From NCBI GenBank assembly GCA_000818945.1, contig KN805371.1, positions 1,051,082-1,115,081 of the forward strand: DNA of 64,000 nt, read 5' to 3'. The stretch's first letter is position 1. Each line of letters begins with the position of its first letter. This document shows positions 9,444 to 18,964 of this stretch, piece after piece. The position numbers and the translations under genes were made by a program. This DNA is from Schizochytrium sp. CCTCC M209059. Taxonomy: Eukaryota; Sar; Bigyra; Thraustochytrida; Thraustochytriidae. The notes beneath the pieces were generated by a model. That model did not search any database. It saw only the letters and a program-made list of their open reading frames with translations, and was not told the DNA's origin.

Positions 9444-10679
9444 CTACGTACACACACAAACAAATGATAATACAGCAAACATAACACCTAAAAAAACAAA
9501 TTTGATGAAGGCTTCGGAGAGATCCGAGATGCCAGTCAACACTTTGCGACGCTTCGCTGATGGCGTGTGCTCGAGCTTGATAGTAGTACCCCGACTCGAC
9601 ACAGACGATGCCGCGCTCTGACGAAATTCTAACTTTATAGATCTATTTCCTTCCCTTGAGGACGTCGATCGCGCCGATAGCAACGAAGTTCTTGTGCTGC
9701 CCGCTGCCGAAAAGGACGATGTCGTGGAGGCCTTTGAACAATCTGGTCTATCCAAGTTGCTGCCGATAAAAGCTTCATCGTCGCTACTGTCATCGAGCCG
9801 ACTCTTGTCAAAAGCGTCAACCTCCTGCTTGCAAGACAAGACCTTGAGTAGAGCACTATCTGTCTCCATCCGTGCCGAGCTTTGTGGCTTCTTCTTGGAT
9901 AGTTGCTCCGCAGATCGAAATCTTCCCAACGAAGGCGATGGGGAGTCACATCTTCTTGAATCGAGTTCGCTTGGTGACTCGTCGAGTCCCTTATTTACAG
10001 TTTTTACATCTTTTTGCGAGCGAATTGCAGGCGCTTGGCGCCTCGTCTTGCTGCATTTGGCTGGTAATGCAGATGATTGACATACAGATACATCCGGATC
10101 TGGACTGCCCGAGATATCGATCGTAACACCTTTCCCCTCGTCACTTTCTTCTTGTGGTCGCTTCGTTATTTTGTTGTACGAATGGAATGCCGTGCCATAT
10201 TTAATAATATGTGAGCGATAAATCACACTCGTGGGCGCGCAAATATGCCACCAAAGCTTCCTGACGGCAAGATTTTCATCCATGGAGATGGTTGGATGAG
10301 GCGAGAGACGATCATGCAAGGCACAACGCATGATAATGAATTGTGCTACAAATTTCCGTGAAAGCCTGCGCTTAAATCGCCTCGAAAGTTGAGTGCCCAG
10401 GGTTCTGCAATCTTTTGCCCACTTCGAGCGGATAACTTCGGGAACGTGATGCCCTCTGGGATAGTAGTTCTTTTTGAAGCAGTATTCCAAAATTTTGGAA
10501 AAGGGCCTCGTTTCCTTCTTACGCAACTCCATCTCTGTCTCGACGAGAGTTGGGGCGTCCCAGATCCACGCCAACTCGGGAACCTCCTCCAACAGAATCG
10601 TCACCTTTGCGTGAATGGCTTCGGCATCAAGGGGTCGCCAGGTCCTGGGGTCATGCGACGATGTCAAAGACGTTGTCAT
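9444..10679 (-). CDS. module small protein S1 (DENL-core family)
   Basis: The protein has 411 residues from the ATG at 10679 (MTTSLTSSHD); the reading frame continues upstream without an ATG. Residues 10-170 share a conserved core with S2 and S3: W-x-PL...I..K near the start, LVETEMELR, FKKNYYPRGHH, SKWAKDC, LSPHP..SMDENL..RKLWW and YRSHIIKYGTAF. The remainder is a Ser/Lys/Arg-rich, probably disordered tail. Near the C-terminus GISDLSEAF sits where S2 and S3 end in a SUMO-interacting-like motif, but here translation runs on into about 20 hydrophobic residues (FVFLGVMFAVLSFVCVC). It is transcribed away from L1 with 1.2 kb between their starts. No known domain is recognised, so the function is unknown. 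Confidence 0.65.
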   Translation of the reverse strand: MTTSLTSSHDPRTWRPLDAEAIHAKVTILLEEVPELAWIWDAPTLVETEMELRKKETRPFSKILEYCFKKNYYPRGHHVPEVIRSKWAKDCRTLGTQLSRRFKRRLSRKFVAQFIIMRCALHDRLSPHPTISMDENLAVRKLWWHICAPTSVIYRSHIIKYGTAFHSYNKITKRPQEESDEGKGVTIDISGSPDPDVSVCQSSALPAKCSKTRRQAPAIRSQKDVKTVNKGLDESPSELDSRRCDSPSPSLGRFRSAEQLSKKKPQSSARMETDSALLKVLSCKQEVDAFDKSRLDDSSDDEAFIGSNLDRPDCSKASTTSSFSAAGSTRTSLLSARSTSSREGNRSIKLEFRQSAASSVSSRGTTIKLEHTPSAKRRKVLTGISDLSEAFIKFVFLGVMFAVLSFVCVCT

Positions 10680-11910
10680 CTTGGTCGTGTTGACGTGAGT
10701 GTCCACGTCCGCAGCCGTGCGACGAGCCGGGTGGACAGCGTAGGCGCGCGACACCGAACGCTTCGAGCTCGCGTGGTCGTGGATCCCTGGCTCGTGCTTG
10801 CCCAGAGGCCCGATGCTCAGACGCACGGGCAGGCAAACAAGGCTCTTTCGTCGTCGATCGCCTCGGGGGCAAAGCAGCACCAAGCGAGCGAGCCAGCAAG
10901 TCAGCGAGTGCGCCACACGAGCGCGAGGCGAGCCGCCCCGTCCCGCGCTCTTCGCCTCCGGTCACCGCTCGCAATCAACTCTCTCCTCCCGCCAACAACC
11001 AACAGACCAGGGCCGGACCCGCGCCGCGGGCCTCTGCAGTGCGTCGCGTGCGGTCGCGTGCCGTCGCGTGCCGTCGCGTGCGATCGCGCTCCCGGCGAAC
11101 GCGCCCGCTCGCGCGCGCTCTCGCTCGCACTCGACCTCGCTCTCGTCTCGAGAGTGGTCTGCCGCGACAGCAAGGTCAGGAAGGACGGAAAGGCCAATCA
11201 CCTTGCACTTTTTGGACGAGCTTCAGGGCTCTTCCTCGAGACGCGAGCCGTGAGAGGCGAGGCGTCGGGCAGGCTGCGAGCATCTTCGGGAGCTCTTGGT
11301 GCCGCGAGCACGCGGGTCGAGCATGCGCTCGCGCGTTGCTGATTGCGAATTTGGTCGGATGTGGATGGGCGCTCTAGGCGTGCTCTCGACCTGCTCTCGA
11401 CCTGCTCTCGATGAAGGAAGTCTTGAGCCCGAGCGCTCGAATGCTTTCAGACGACGACGACCATGACGACGCCGACCTAGGAAGTGGAAGGGGAAGGAAA
11501 GTCAGTCTCCAAGGCATGGGCTCGCCAGCTTACTCTCGATGAAAGAAGTCCCGAGCAGTCTCGGGTGCATTCAGGCCTTTCCTTTTGCGGTTCCAACTCC
11601 CGATCCCGTTGAGAGCGAGCGCTCCCACTTTCGATGAGATCGCTCCCACTTTCGATGAGATCGCTCCCAAACCCTGACGAGAGCGATCCGGCTGGGTAAT
11701 AAGGGTCGAAGGAGTGCGAGGGCAGCGGAAGGAGGCACCGGGAGGCAGCGGGTGGGCAGCAAACCCGAAATCAAAGCGAGCAAGCCCCCAGAGCAAGTAC
11801 AAGCCCGAGCACAAGCCCAAGACCAAGACCAAGACCAAGCCCAAGACCAAGACCAAGACCAAGCGCAAGACCAAGCCCGAGACTTCCGCGCATTTCGAAG
11901 CAAGTCCAAG
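10680..11910. promoter_or_regulatory. shared divergent promoter region of module 1 (S1/L1)
   Basis: The region is 1.2 kb between the S1 and L1 starts. It contains tandem near-repeats of GTCGCGTGCC at about 11040-11090, CTCTCG-rich runs at about 11115-11150 and 11380-11412, and a 21-bp direct duplication (GCTCCCACTTTCGATGAGATC) at about 11625-11668. CTCTCG/CGCTCTC runs also occur in the module 2 promoter and beside the module 3 remnant. An open Asp/Gln repeat just before L1 (11790-11880) is in the L1 frame but lacks an upstream ATG, so I left it out of the CDS. Confidence 0.5.
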
Positions 11911-14900
11911 ATGTCCGAGAACAACTGCGAGATCCTGTCCGTGAAGAGCCGCGCGGCTCTAAACCACGCCATGGAGGACGAGGGGATCGCCAAGGTGATA
12001 CTGTCCGAGCAACTGGACGCGATGGACTTTGAGCCGTGGGGCACGGAACGCCCCTTGAAGAAATTCGAGATGAAAAAGAACGAACAGCACATTGCTGTCA
12101 GCGAGTACGTTATGAGTCACCGTAGCTCGTCCGCTCTGCAGCTACGCCACTCTCAGCAGCTGGTTGTCGGCGCCCTCCAAAGCGGGAGGGTGGAGCATCA
12201 GAAAAGGATTCAGAATGCCTTGGGCAATAACCGAGAAGAATTTCGGCTCGAAGAACGAGATCTCGGGCCTCTTGCGTTGACGCAACCGGGCTTGCAGTGC
12301 CGCATCGCCACAGGAGAAGGCAAAACTCTCCTTTGCACCATCATTGCGCTACTCACAGTGCTGGGCCAGATGCCCGTGCAGTGCGACTGGCTGCAATGCA
12401 AAAAGCAAGCGTGCACCCTCGCCAGCTTTCTCCATGGCGTAGCGACGCGAGCGTTCAGCTCTGACGACCCAACCGAACAGTCGATCCTGGATCAAGTTGC
12501 GCGCGACAATGCCAAAGTTTCAGGGTATGTGGTGCGCGATAAGAAAACCCGCAAAACGTCTATCCGTCTCTTTGAGTCTGCAGTCGTCTTTGGTTACCAT
12601 CGCCAGCCTGCGGAGACCTTCCTTGAGGAACTTCCGGATCTTACCAAGCTGCTCGAGGATCAGGATGACAAGGTTTGGAGCATCATTCAAGGCATCATCG
12701 AGGAAAGGACTGGTATCAGGCCCGAAGACACCGACTTTGAGCGAAAGACTCTCATTATGGAGACCATGCTGAGCGGAGCTGTGGCCTACAAGCAGGGCGA
12801 CGAGGTTCACATTGTCAAGCTCGGAGCTGAGCTCTTCACGAGCGTCTTTGGGAAAACATTTAGAATCGGGGAGTACGCGCCAGCCCTGTTTGAGACAGTC
12901 ATCATTGGCGAACACCTATACACGCCATTTTCCTGGCTACTCTCGCGCACCGTCAGCTTTCATGGCGGGAGAGATCAGTGGCGTACCTTGATGCCCTTGC
13001 TGGGCTACGAGAACTCATCCTGCAGAGAGCCGTCCCAGGCCTACAACGCAGTTCTCCTTGTGGGGAATTGGACCACTCTCGCAGGGACCAGAAGAGGGCA
13101 AGAGCAAAGTGAGAGCGAGACGCCGACGTGGCTCTCCAATGCGCATTGGGGCAAACTAATCCGCGACGAAGCCGACATCGCCAGCAAAGCTGAGCGACAA
13201 ATGGCCAGGACGTTGGCGACGACCGTTGAGCCTTGCTTCCCTGTTTCGTTTCACTTTAGCGGCACGTGCGACGTGTTGTCGACCAAGCAACGCGTAGCTC
13301 GCAACATTCTTGGTGCTCGACACAAGTTCGGATACGGTCTTGGCCAGTCGGTAAGCATTCAGAATCCTCCATCCTCACTTCCCTCCATCATCTTGTACGA
13401 TGCGGACGGAAAACGCCACCTTGGAGGCAAGTCTAAAAGTGACGTTGGTGACTTCTTTTCTGGAATGTCCGTGTTCTCTTACACGGTTCAAGCCCGGGCT
13501 GGTAAGATCTCCGAGGAGAACGCGGCGAGCTCTGCGGGGGAGCGAAATCACTACAAGGCTATGATGGAGTACTTGCCGTTTGCCGGAACAGCTTCCTTCT
13601 CAAGCAAAGCCACCGTCGATGCCTTCAAGCAAGAATTCAAGAAAATCGCCCGGAAAAAGAGTCCGCCTGGCCCAAACGCGTCTGCGAGGGACCTGGAATG
13701 CTACCATTGCTGCAATCCGGCTGGTGATGGACTCTACTCTGGATACATTCTCCTGGGGGAGGATGGCGCTGAGCAATGGGTGAGTTTGCCGGAAGCTGAA
13801 AGGCCCAAACTCAAGCAGTTCCTGATCCCTATCATCGATTTGATGAACATTCACGAACGTTGGAATCCTGATACGGGCGAATTTGAGCCTATCGACTCCA
13901 GAAGTGTCGAGACGACGCTCAGAGAAGGTGCCGCAAACCTTCTCGTTGTTCTCATGAAGAAAATTCGTGGCTTTAATTTTCCTCTCCAGCAGTTCGTCAT
14001 GGTTCTCCGTACGCAGGGCGTGAAGATGAATCAATTCATTCAGGTCCTCGGGCGCGTTACCCGTAACCACCATGATACGAATATGATGAGGAAGATCCTC
14101 GTGGCACACAAAGGTCGATTAGAAGGAAGTGTCGACGATGCACTTGACCATCTTGTGCGGTACTACCTCTGTGGCACTGGTATTCATAAAAGGCATCTTG
14201 CAAAGTTCCTCATCATTCGGGATGACGAGGAACACAAGCTTCTCGCAGCAAAGGCGCTTTTTAAGAATGGCATTGCTGAAGAGGACATTGCGACGCTACT
14301 TCAATCCGGGTTTTCCAAGTGCATGCAATGTGGTAAGCCTCAGAACTTTGAGGAAACAGCATCGTCCACCTTATACGAGTGTGGACCGAACGATCCGTGC
14401 GCAGACATCACTCTGGAGACGTACCAGGACTGCTTTGACGAGTCCGGAACTCGCCGTTCCTACGAAGAATTTTCCGACATTGGTCAGTCGCGCGACAGCA
14501 GCGACTCGGAATCTGCGTCATCGCCGTCTCCAAAGCGCAAGGCGCCACGCCCCTTGCCGGCAATGGATTTCACCAATGCGCGGCGGCGCTTGTCACACCA
14601 TAGTCCTCCAGGTCCTCCTCCAGAGCGCGAGAGAGTCTTGGATGAGGAAGATGATCAGGACGACAATCCCGTTGTTGCGATGGAGTGTGACGCGCCTGCT
14701 GCACCGTCACGTGCACAGAAGATGGAAGTTGACGGTTTTGAGGTTGTTGGCGCGCAGGCCAACAATCCCACGCAAGCCAACGTTCGTCTTTGCGCCGGAG
14801 GCATTCAGATGGGGAGCTCTAAGAGCAACGAGCTCAGGGTCTCGAGTGCGAAAGCCTCAGACGAAGACGCATCTCTGTTGGGAACAAGCGAAAACGACGC

Positions 14901-16755
14901 CGAGAGCTCTGGCGCGCAGAGCAGTGGTCAAGCTTCCTCGCTAGACCCGCATCCCTCCTCGAGTCACAATAACAATGACACTTTTGGCGACAGCGGCAGT
15001 AGCAACAGCAATATCAGCAGCACCAGCACCAGCAGCACCAGCACCAGCATTCGCGAGGCTGGCAGTGAAGCAACCCCGGGCCGAAATGTCGATATGCTCC
15101 GCAGCGGTCCTAGTGTCCGAAATGGCGGCCACGATAGCACTGCCCCCCCCCGCGATGCTTCTTCTGTCCATGGTGCTCATGGTAGCGCAGACAATTTAGC
15201 ACACGCCGCACCTCCTTCACGTCCTTGCCGTGGTCGTCGACAGCGTGTCAACGAGAATGGTGCCGGGGACTCCGACGATTCGTCCGACGAGAGCGACGGC
15301 GATCCTGACTACGAAGGGAAAAGGGTTCCTCTCGGCGACCAACAGGGTCGACCAAGGACCAGACGCAGCGGATCGCAAAGGCAAAGCACCCAAACAATTC
15401 AACGCGACGCGTCGCAGGTCTCACATGGACTGGATGAAACCGTTCGTGCCTCAGCCACTTTAAATTGGCCAAAGTGCTCCGTTTGCAGCAAGGAAGCCTT
15501 CTTCACCTCTGCATCCTTCACGGACCAAGTGCCTGACCTTCTCATGGACAATTTACGTCGGAGCCCGAGGGCCTGCATGCAGGGCATGTATCTCGTGAAC
15601 GCAGATGGCAAGCGGTGCGGTTTCAAGGTTGAAAAGAACCATGTTCCCCCATCTGGAAATGTGGAAATCGACTTTTCTATCGCGCAGGGAACTCGAAGGC
15701 CCAAGAACTCCAAGCTTTTCTGCTTCGTCTGCGCGAAGAAGCCTCTCCGCGAAGACGAGTTTCTGCAGCTGGTCGGGAATCCGTCAGAAGACCCACGGGT
15801 GTTCAACAGGCTTCTCCGCAACGACCAATGTGCCCGCTGCGAGCAGCAACTGATCCTTTGGCTTTTTAATGAAAATCTTAAACCCGCTGGGAGCAAAAGA
15901 CTCACTGCAGGATATGCGCCAGTATCCTCCAATCAGTGGCTTCGAAAAGCGCGCGACGAGAACGGCGGCACTCCCTTCATCTTTAGCGCTCACCCAAGAC
16001 CCACATCATGCGAGACAATGTGCTCCGCGTGTCAGCGAGTGGAGGACGAGGAACCGGGAAAAACCCGCCTACGTATGAATCGCAACCCTGATCGTTCAGA
16101 CGGGCAGAGAACCTTTCGCCGAGCGCACAGCTCTCAGGGATCATACGCAAAGCTGCTTAAAGCAAAGATGCAGCGGAAGGAAACCTGCTGTCTAGGGGGC
16201 TGCCAAAAATCGCGTGCTAAAGAAGCTTCTCGTTTTTGTGCAACGCACGGAAGCGAGTATTTCTGGTGCGCTTCCTGCAGACGCACTTTGCCCTCTACAA
16301 GCATGTGCAGCATTGCACCCAGCAGAGATCAGTGCAAGGTGTGTGCACAAGAATCAGGACTTTCTGAGCAACAACGCAAGCTTCTCAACGCTTTGAAGCA
16401 GGTGCGCGTCGACGGCGAGCAGGATACGGTGCGACACAAAGTCTACATGAGTTTGCACGAGTCGATTCTTCGCGAAAAACTTCCCTATCCATCGCCCGCG
16501 TGTTCATTCCTCTTGCGCAAAGGACCACAAACCGCTCCTTTCTCTGTCAAACTTCATCGTCGTGTGCAAAGCGCTTCGAACAGGCCTGCAGAGGGTCCTC
16601 CAACAACGTCAGCTTCCGGTGTCTCAGCCGAAACCGCTGGATTCAACCGTCTCGTTCTGGATCTCGAAACGGACAATGTCGAGCAGCAGAACCGGGCCTA
16701 CGATATTCTGCAGGATGCTTGTCAGGCACTTGACCTTCCTCTTAACCAATCTTAA
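11911..16755 (+). CDS. module large protein L1: SF2 helicase-like motor with Cys-rich C-terminus
   Basis: The protein has 1,614 residues from the ATG at 11911. Motor motifs are: a Q-motif-like stretch (LRHSQQLVVGAL), Walker A ATGEGKT (133-139; GEGKT is also the SecA form), a long insert, RDEAD (418-422), a motif III-like SGT (450-452) and motif VI QVLGRVTRN (711-719). A first Cys cluster is C804-x2-C807...C824-x5-C830. Residues 880-1180 are acidic and Ser-rich (linker). The C-terminal 430 residues carry many CxxC and CxxxC pairs starting at C1189-x2-C1192, and include an HGSEYFWC segment. It is colinear with L2 over its whole length at roughly half identity by eye. The role is unknown; nucleic-acid remodelling is inferred from the motor. 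Confidence 0.75.
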   Translation: MSENNCEILSVKSRAALNHAMEDEGIAKVILSEQLDAMDFEPWGTERPLKKFEMKKNEQHIAVSEYVMSHRSSSALQLRHSQQLVVGALQSGRVEHQKRIQNALGNNREEFRLEERDLGPLALTQPGLQCRIATGEGKTLLCTIIALLTVLGQMPVQCDWLQCKKQACTLASFLHGVATRAFSSDDPTEQSILDQVARDNAKVSGYVVRDKKTRKTSIRLFESAVVFGYHRQPAETFLEELPDLTKLLEDQDDKVWSIIQGIIEERTGIRPEDTDFERKTLIMETMLSGAVAYKQGDEVHIVKLGAELFTSVFGKTFRIGEYAPALFETVIIGEHLYTPFSWLLSRTVSFHGGRDQWRTLMPLLGYENSSCREPSQAYNAVLLVGNWTTLAGTRRGQEQSESETPTWLSNAHWGKLIRDEADIASKAERQMARTLATTVEPCFPVSFHFSGTCDVLSTKQRVARNILGARHKFGYGLGQSVSIQNPPSSLPSIILYDADGKRHLGGKSKSDVGDFFSGMSVFSYTVQARAGKISEENAASSAGERNHYKAMMEYLPFAGTASFSSKATVDAFKQEFKKIARKKSPPGPNASARDLECYHCCNPAGDGLYSGYILLGEDGAEQWVSLPEAERPKLKQFLIPIIDLMNIHERWNPDTGEFEPIDSRSVETTLREGAANLLVVLMKKIRGFNFPLQQFVMVLRTQGVKMNQFIQVLGRVTRNHHDTNMMRKILVAHKGRLEGSVDDALDHLVRYYLCGTGIHKRHLAKFLIIRDDEEHKLLAAKALFKNGIAEEDIATLLQSGFSKCMQCGKPQNFEETASSTLYECGPNDPCADITLETYQDCFDESGTRRSYEEFSDIGQSRDSSDSESASSPSPKRKAPRPLPAMDFTNARRRLSHHSPPGPPPERERVLDEEDDQDDNPVVAMECDAPAAPSRAQKMEVDGFEVVGAQANNPTQANVRLCAGGIQMGSSKSNELRVSSAKASDEDASLLGTSENDAESSGAQSSGQASSLDPHPSSSHNNNDTFGDSGSSNSNISSTSTSSTSTSIREAGSEATPGRNVDMLRSGPSVRNGGHDSTAPPRDASSVHGAHGSADNLAHAAPPSRPCRGRRQRVNENGAGDSDDSSDESDGDPDYEGKRVPLGDQQGRPRTRRSGSQRQSTQTIQRDASQVSHGLDETVRASATLNWPKCSVCSKEAFFTSASFTDQVPDLLMDNLRRSPRACMQGMYLVNADGKRCGFKVEKNHVPPSGNVEIDFSIAQGTRRPKNSKLFCFVCAKKPLREDEFLQLVGNPSEDPRVFNRLLRNDQCARCEQQLILWLFNENLKPAGSKRLTAGYAPVSSNQWLRKARDENGGTPFIFSAHPRPTSCETMCSACQRVEDEEPGKTRLRMNRNPDRSDGQRTFRRAHSSQGSYAKLLKAKMQRKETCCLGGCQKSRAKEASRFCATHGSEYFWCASCRRTLPSTSMCSIAPSRDQCKVCAQESGLSEQQRKLLNALKQVRVDGEQDTVRHKVYMSLHESILREKLPYPSPACSFLLRKGPQTAPFSVKLHRRVQSASNRPAEGPPTTSASGVSAETAGFNRLVLDLETDNVEQQNRAYDILQDACQALDLPLNQS

Positions 16756-16894
16756 AAGTCAGACAATTTTCTTTCACGCCCAAACATTGATCACACGCTT
16801 GCGTCACGACCGTTTCCTGATTTAGTCAATGGATCCTTCTCAGGATCCTTCAAGCACCGTTTCTCTTTAACTAACGTTCATTGCATTCTTTCGA

Positions 16895-17760
16895 TTATGC
16901 GACACAGTCAGTAACTGCCCTTATAATGCAGGAGAAACATTCTACCGTCATTTTGAAGATGAGAAAAGCAGATATGCTGGGCTCACTAGGATACACACCA
17001 TATCCCTTATTGTCCACGAAGCACTCGGTGCCCCGTCCAATGTAAATCTCGTCAATGGGGGTCTCGTGATTCTCGATCGTCTTATCAAACGTGGGTGTTG
17101 ATATCATCGTGCTGGTCTTTTCAATTTTCGGCAATCCTTGCCTGTTTTGGGGCACCTCGCAGATTTTGACGCGCGAAAACTGGTTTCCTGCATTTTTGCT
17201 TTCTTCTCCGAACCACACAGCGGTCCAATCATGAAACGGTGCTTCGTCGAGAAGCTTGTTGAAATGAATCACGAGGCCCGATCTGTGGGGTCGTTGTCGC
17301 TCAAAATTGCCTCTACCGGGTTAGAGACGATTGCGACCACTTTGTAAGACTCGAATGTAGTATCCCGGCGAAGATTTTCCTCCAAGGGTTCGTGGCTTTT
17401 ATCGTGAAGCAGCGCGACGTCCATCGTGGTGCCGACCGTGAAATAGTGCTTGGCGGCGGCGGCTGCGGCTGTACTGCTGGACATGGCGGCTTGCACACCG
17501 ATATCCTGCTTATTCCACCGAATTAGCAGCGCCACTTTGTTTTAATTGAGTTGCTTGTCCACGAGGAGGCCTTGATTCTCCAATTTCGCATATTCAAAGA
17601 GGCGTTCGGCATCAAACGAGCGACCCAATGTGCGGATGCTCACGTTGTTCGACGCATCCGGCTTGAGTTTTGGGCAAGTCAGACCTTTAAGGCTGAAGGA
17701 GTTTTCCGGCCGGCCTCGCTCAGGTACAAATAGAATGGGAGGATCGCGAGCGCAGTCCCG
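16895..17760 (-). pseudogene. decayed gene of unknown family (relic A)
   Basis: Read on the minus strand, a protein-like sequence runs through from about 17760 to 16900 but is broken by at least two lesions: an in-frame TAA at about 17540 and a frameshift at about 17270. Pieces include SIRTLGRSFDAERLFEYAK, HYFTVGTTMDVALLHDK and WTAVWFGEESKNAGNQF. Composition is more AT-rich than the neighbouring relic B. No family is recognised. It lies just downstream of L1 in opposite orientation, so it may be old inserted DNA. Confidence 0.4.
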
Positions 17761-17798
17761 ATATCGGAGAGTCGTGTCAGTGTCTGAGGGATGTTGAA

Positions 17799-18560
17799 CT
17801 ATATGATTTTAATGAGCCTTTGGGCTTGTACGCGGCACTGCAGCCGAGGCCGCCCGCGGAAGCGAAGGCTTTCGAGGCGGTGAGGGCGCCCGCCACGAGC
17901 TCGTAGCGCGAGCAGGCGTCGCGCCCGCAGAGAACCAGGGTCCCGTCGTCGGCGGCTGCGAGAACGGTGGGCGCTTCTTCGAGGTCGACGGTGACCTCGG
18001 GCTGGGAAATTGATATTTGTGGGAGTTAACAATGCTAGCGCATCCTCCTCTGCGAACAGGTCCGGGGACAGCGCTGCGGCGTGCAGCACGCCGGCCTCGT
18101 CCTCGCCGTAGTAGTCGTAGCCGCCGAGCTCCCAGGCGAGCTCGTCAACGCGGTCGAGGACGAGGGCGGCGCTCTCGCTGCCGCCCGCGCCGTCGAGCGC
18201 GAGAATGGTCGTCCCGTCCACGTCAATGGTGACTGCCATCGAGTCCTTCTCCCCGCACGTGCTGTTCTCTGCGAGAATGATGTCGTGGCCGCGCCGGTCT
18301 CGCCGTCGCTACTGGCTATTGTAGGATATCGCAGGCGCCGACCTGGTCACCGATGACGACGAGGAGAGACTCGGCCAGTTCGATGTAACTAACAACGGCC
18401 TCCTGCTCGTCGTAGACGACAATCTGGGAAGGAAGACCCGTCGTCGCGTTTGAGGAAGAGGGAGGTGACTCTGTCGATGAGCATGGCCGAATTTTGCCAT
18501 TCTCACATTTTCTCGGATTGTTCGTTTCATTGATTCTTGTCGGATCTGCGCACAATACTT
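17799..18560 (-). pseudogene. decayed GC-rich gene, possibly beta-propeller-like (relic B)
   Basis: Coding-like sequence on the minus strand switches frame several times and meets a stop at about 18315. Fragments such as IVVYDEQEAVVSYIELAESL, TIDVDGTTILALDGAGG and PTVLAAADDGTLVLCGRDA alternate short beta-strand-like runs with DG turns, the texture of WD40 or RCC1-type propellers. This is a pattern impression, not a domain match. The sharp GC jump compared with relic A suggests a different origin. Confidence 0.35.
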
Positions 18561-18964
18561 TAAAGATCGCGTGGCGATTCTGTCACGAGAACCCGAGCTT
18601 GAATTTTCGAATGAGTAATGGAGCTTGTCCGTGGTTTTGTTGGCTTGACGTGAACGTGCGCACCCGGCGCGTGCGAACTTTACCTGATCTGTGTAATGCG
18701 GTTAATTGCCGTGGTTATGTCGATGCCCCTTGTTCCTTTTTAATTTGCCCTCCTGCGCCGTCTGCCGAAGCTCGCGGGCTGCAGCTGCAGCTAGCTGCCT
18801 ACAGGCAGATCTGCAACGAGCGGCGACGGGGCCGCAATTGGCTGTGCTGACGCCGACCAGGTTGCGCTTGACTGTGCTTACGTTCGTCGTCCGGCCGCTC
18901 TACTTTGCAGCGAGCGGCGGCGACGGGTACTGCTGCGCTCGACTGTGCTCACGCCGACCTCGCG
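18561..18964. other. intergenic, upstream of the Crinkler-like gene
   Basis: Nothing gene-like is supported. The last 150 bases are GC-rich with repeated GCTGACGCCGACC/CTCACGCCGACC-type motifs, which may be the promoter side of the next, broken gene. Confidence 0.3.

Noticed and set aside
11752..11910. N-terminal Asp/Gln-repeat extension of L1
   Set aside because: No ATG opens it; only a GTG. L2 has no counterpart, so the ATG at 11911 is preferred.
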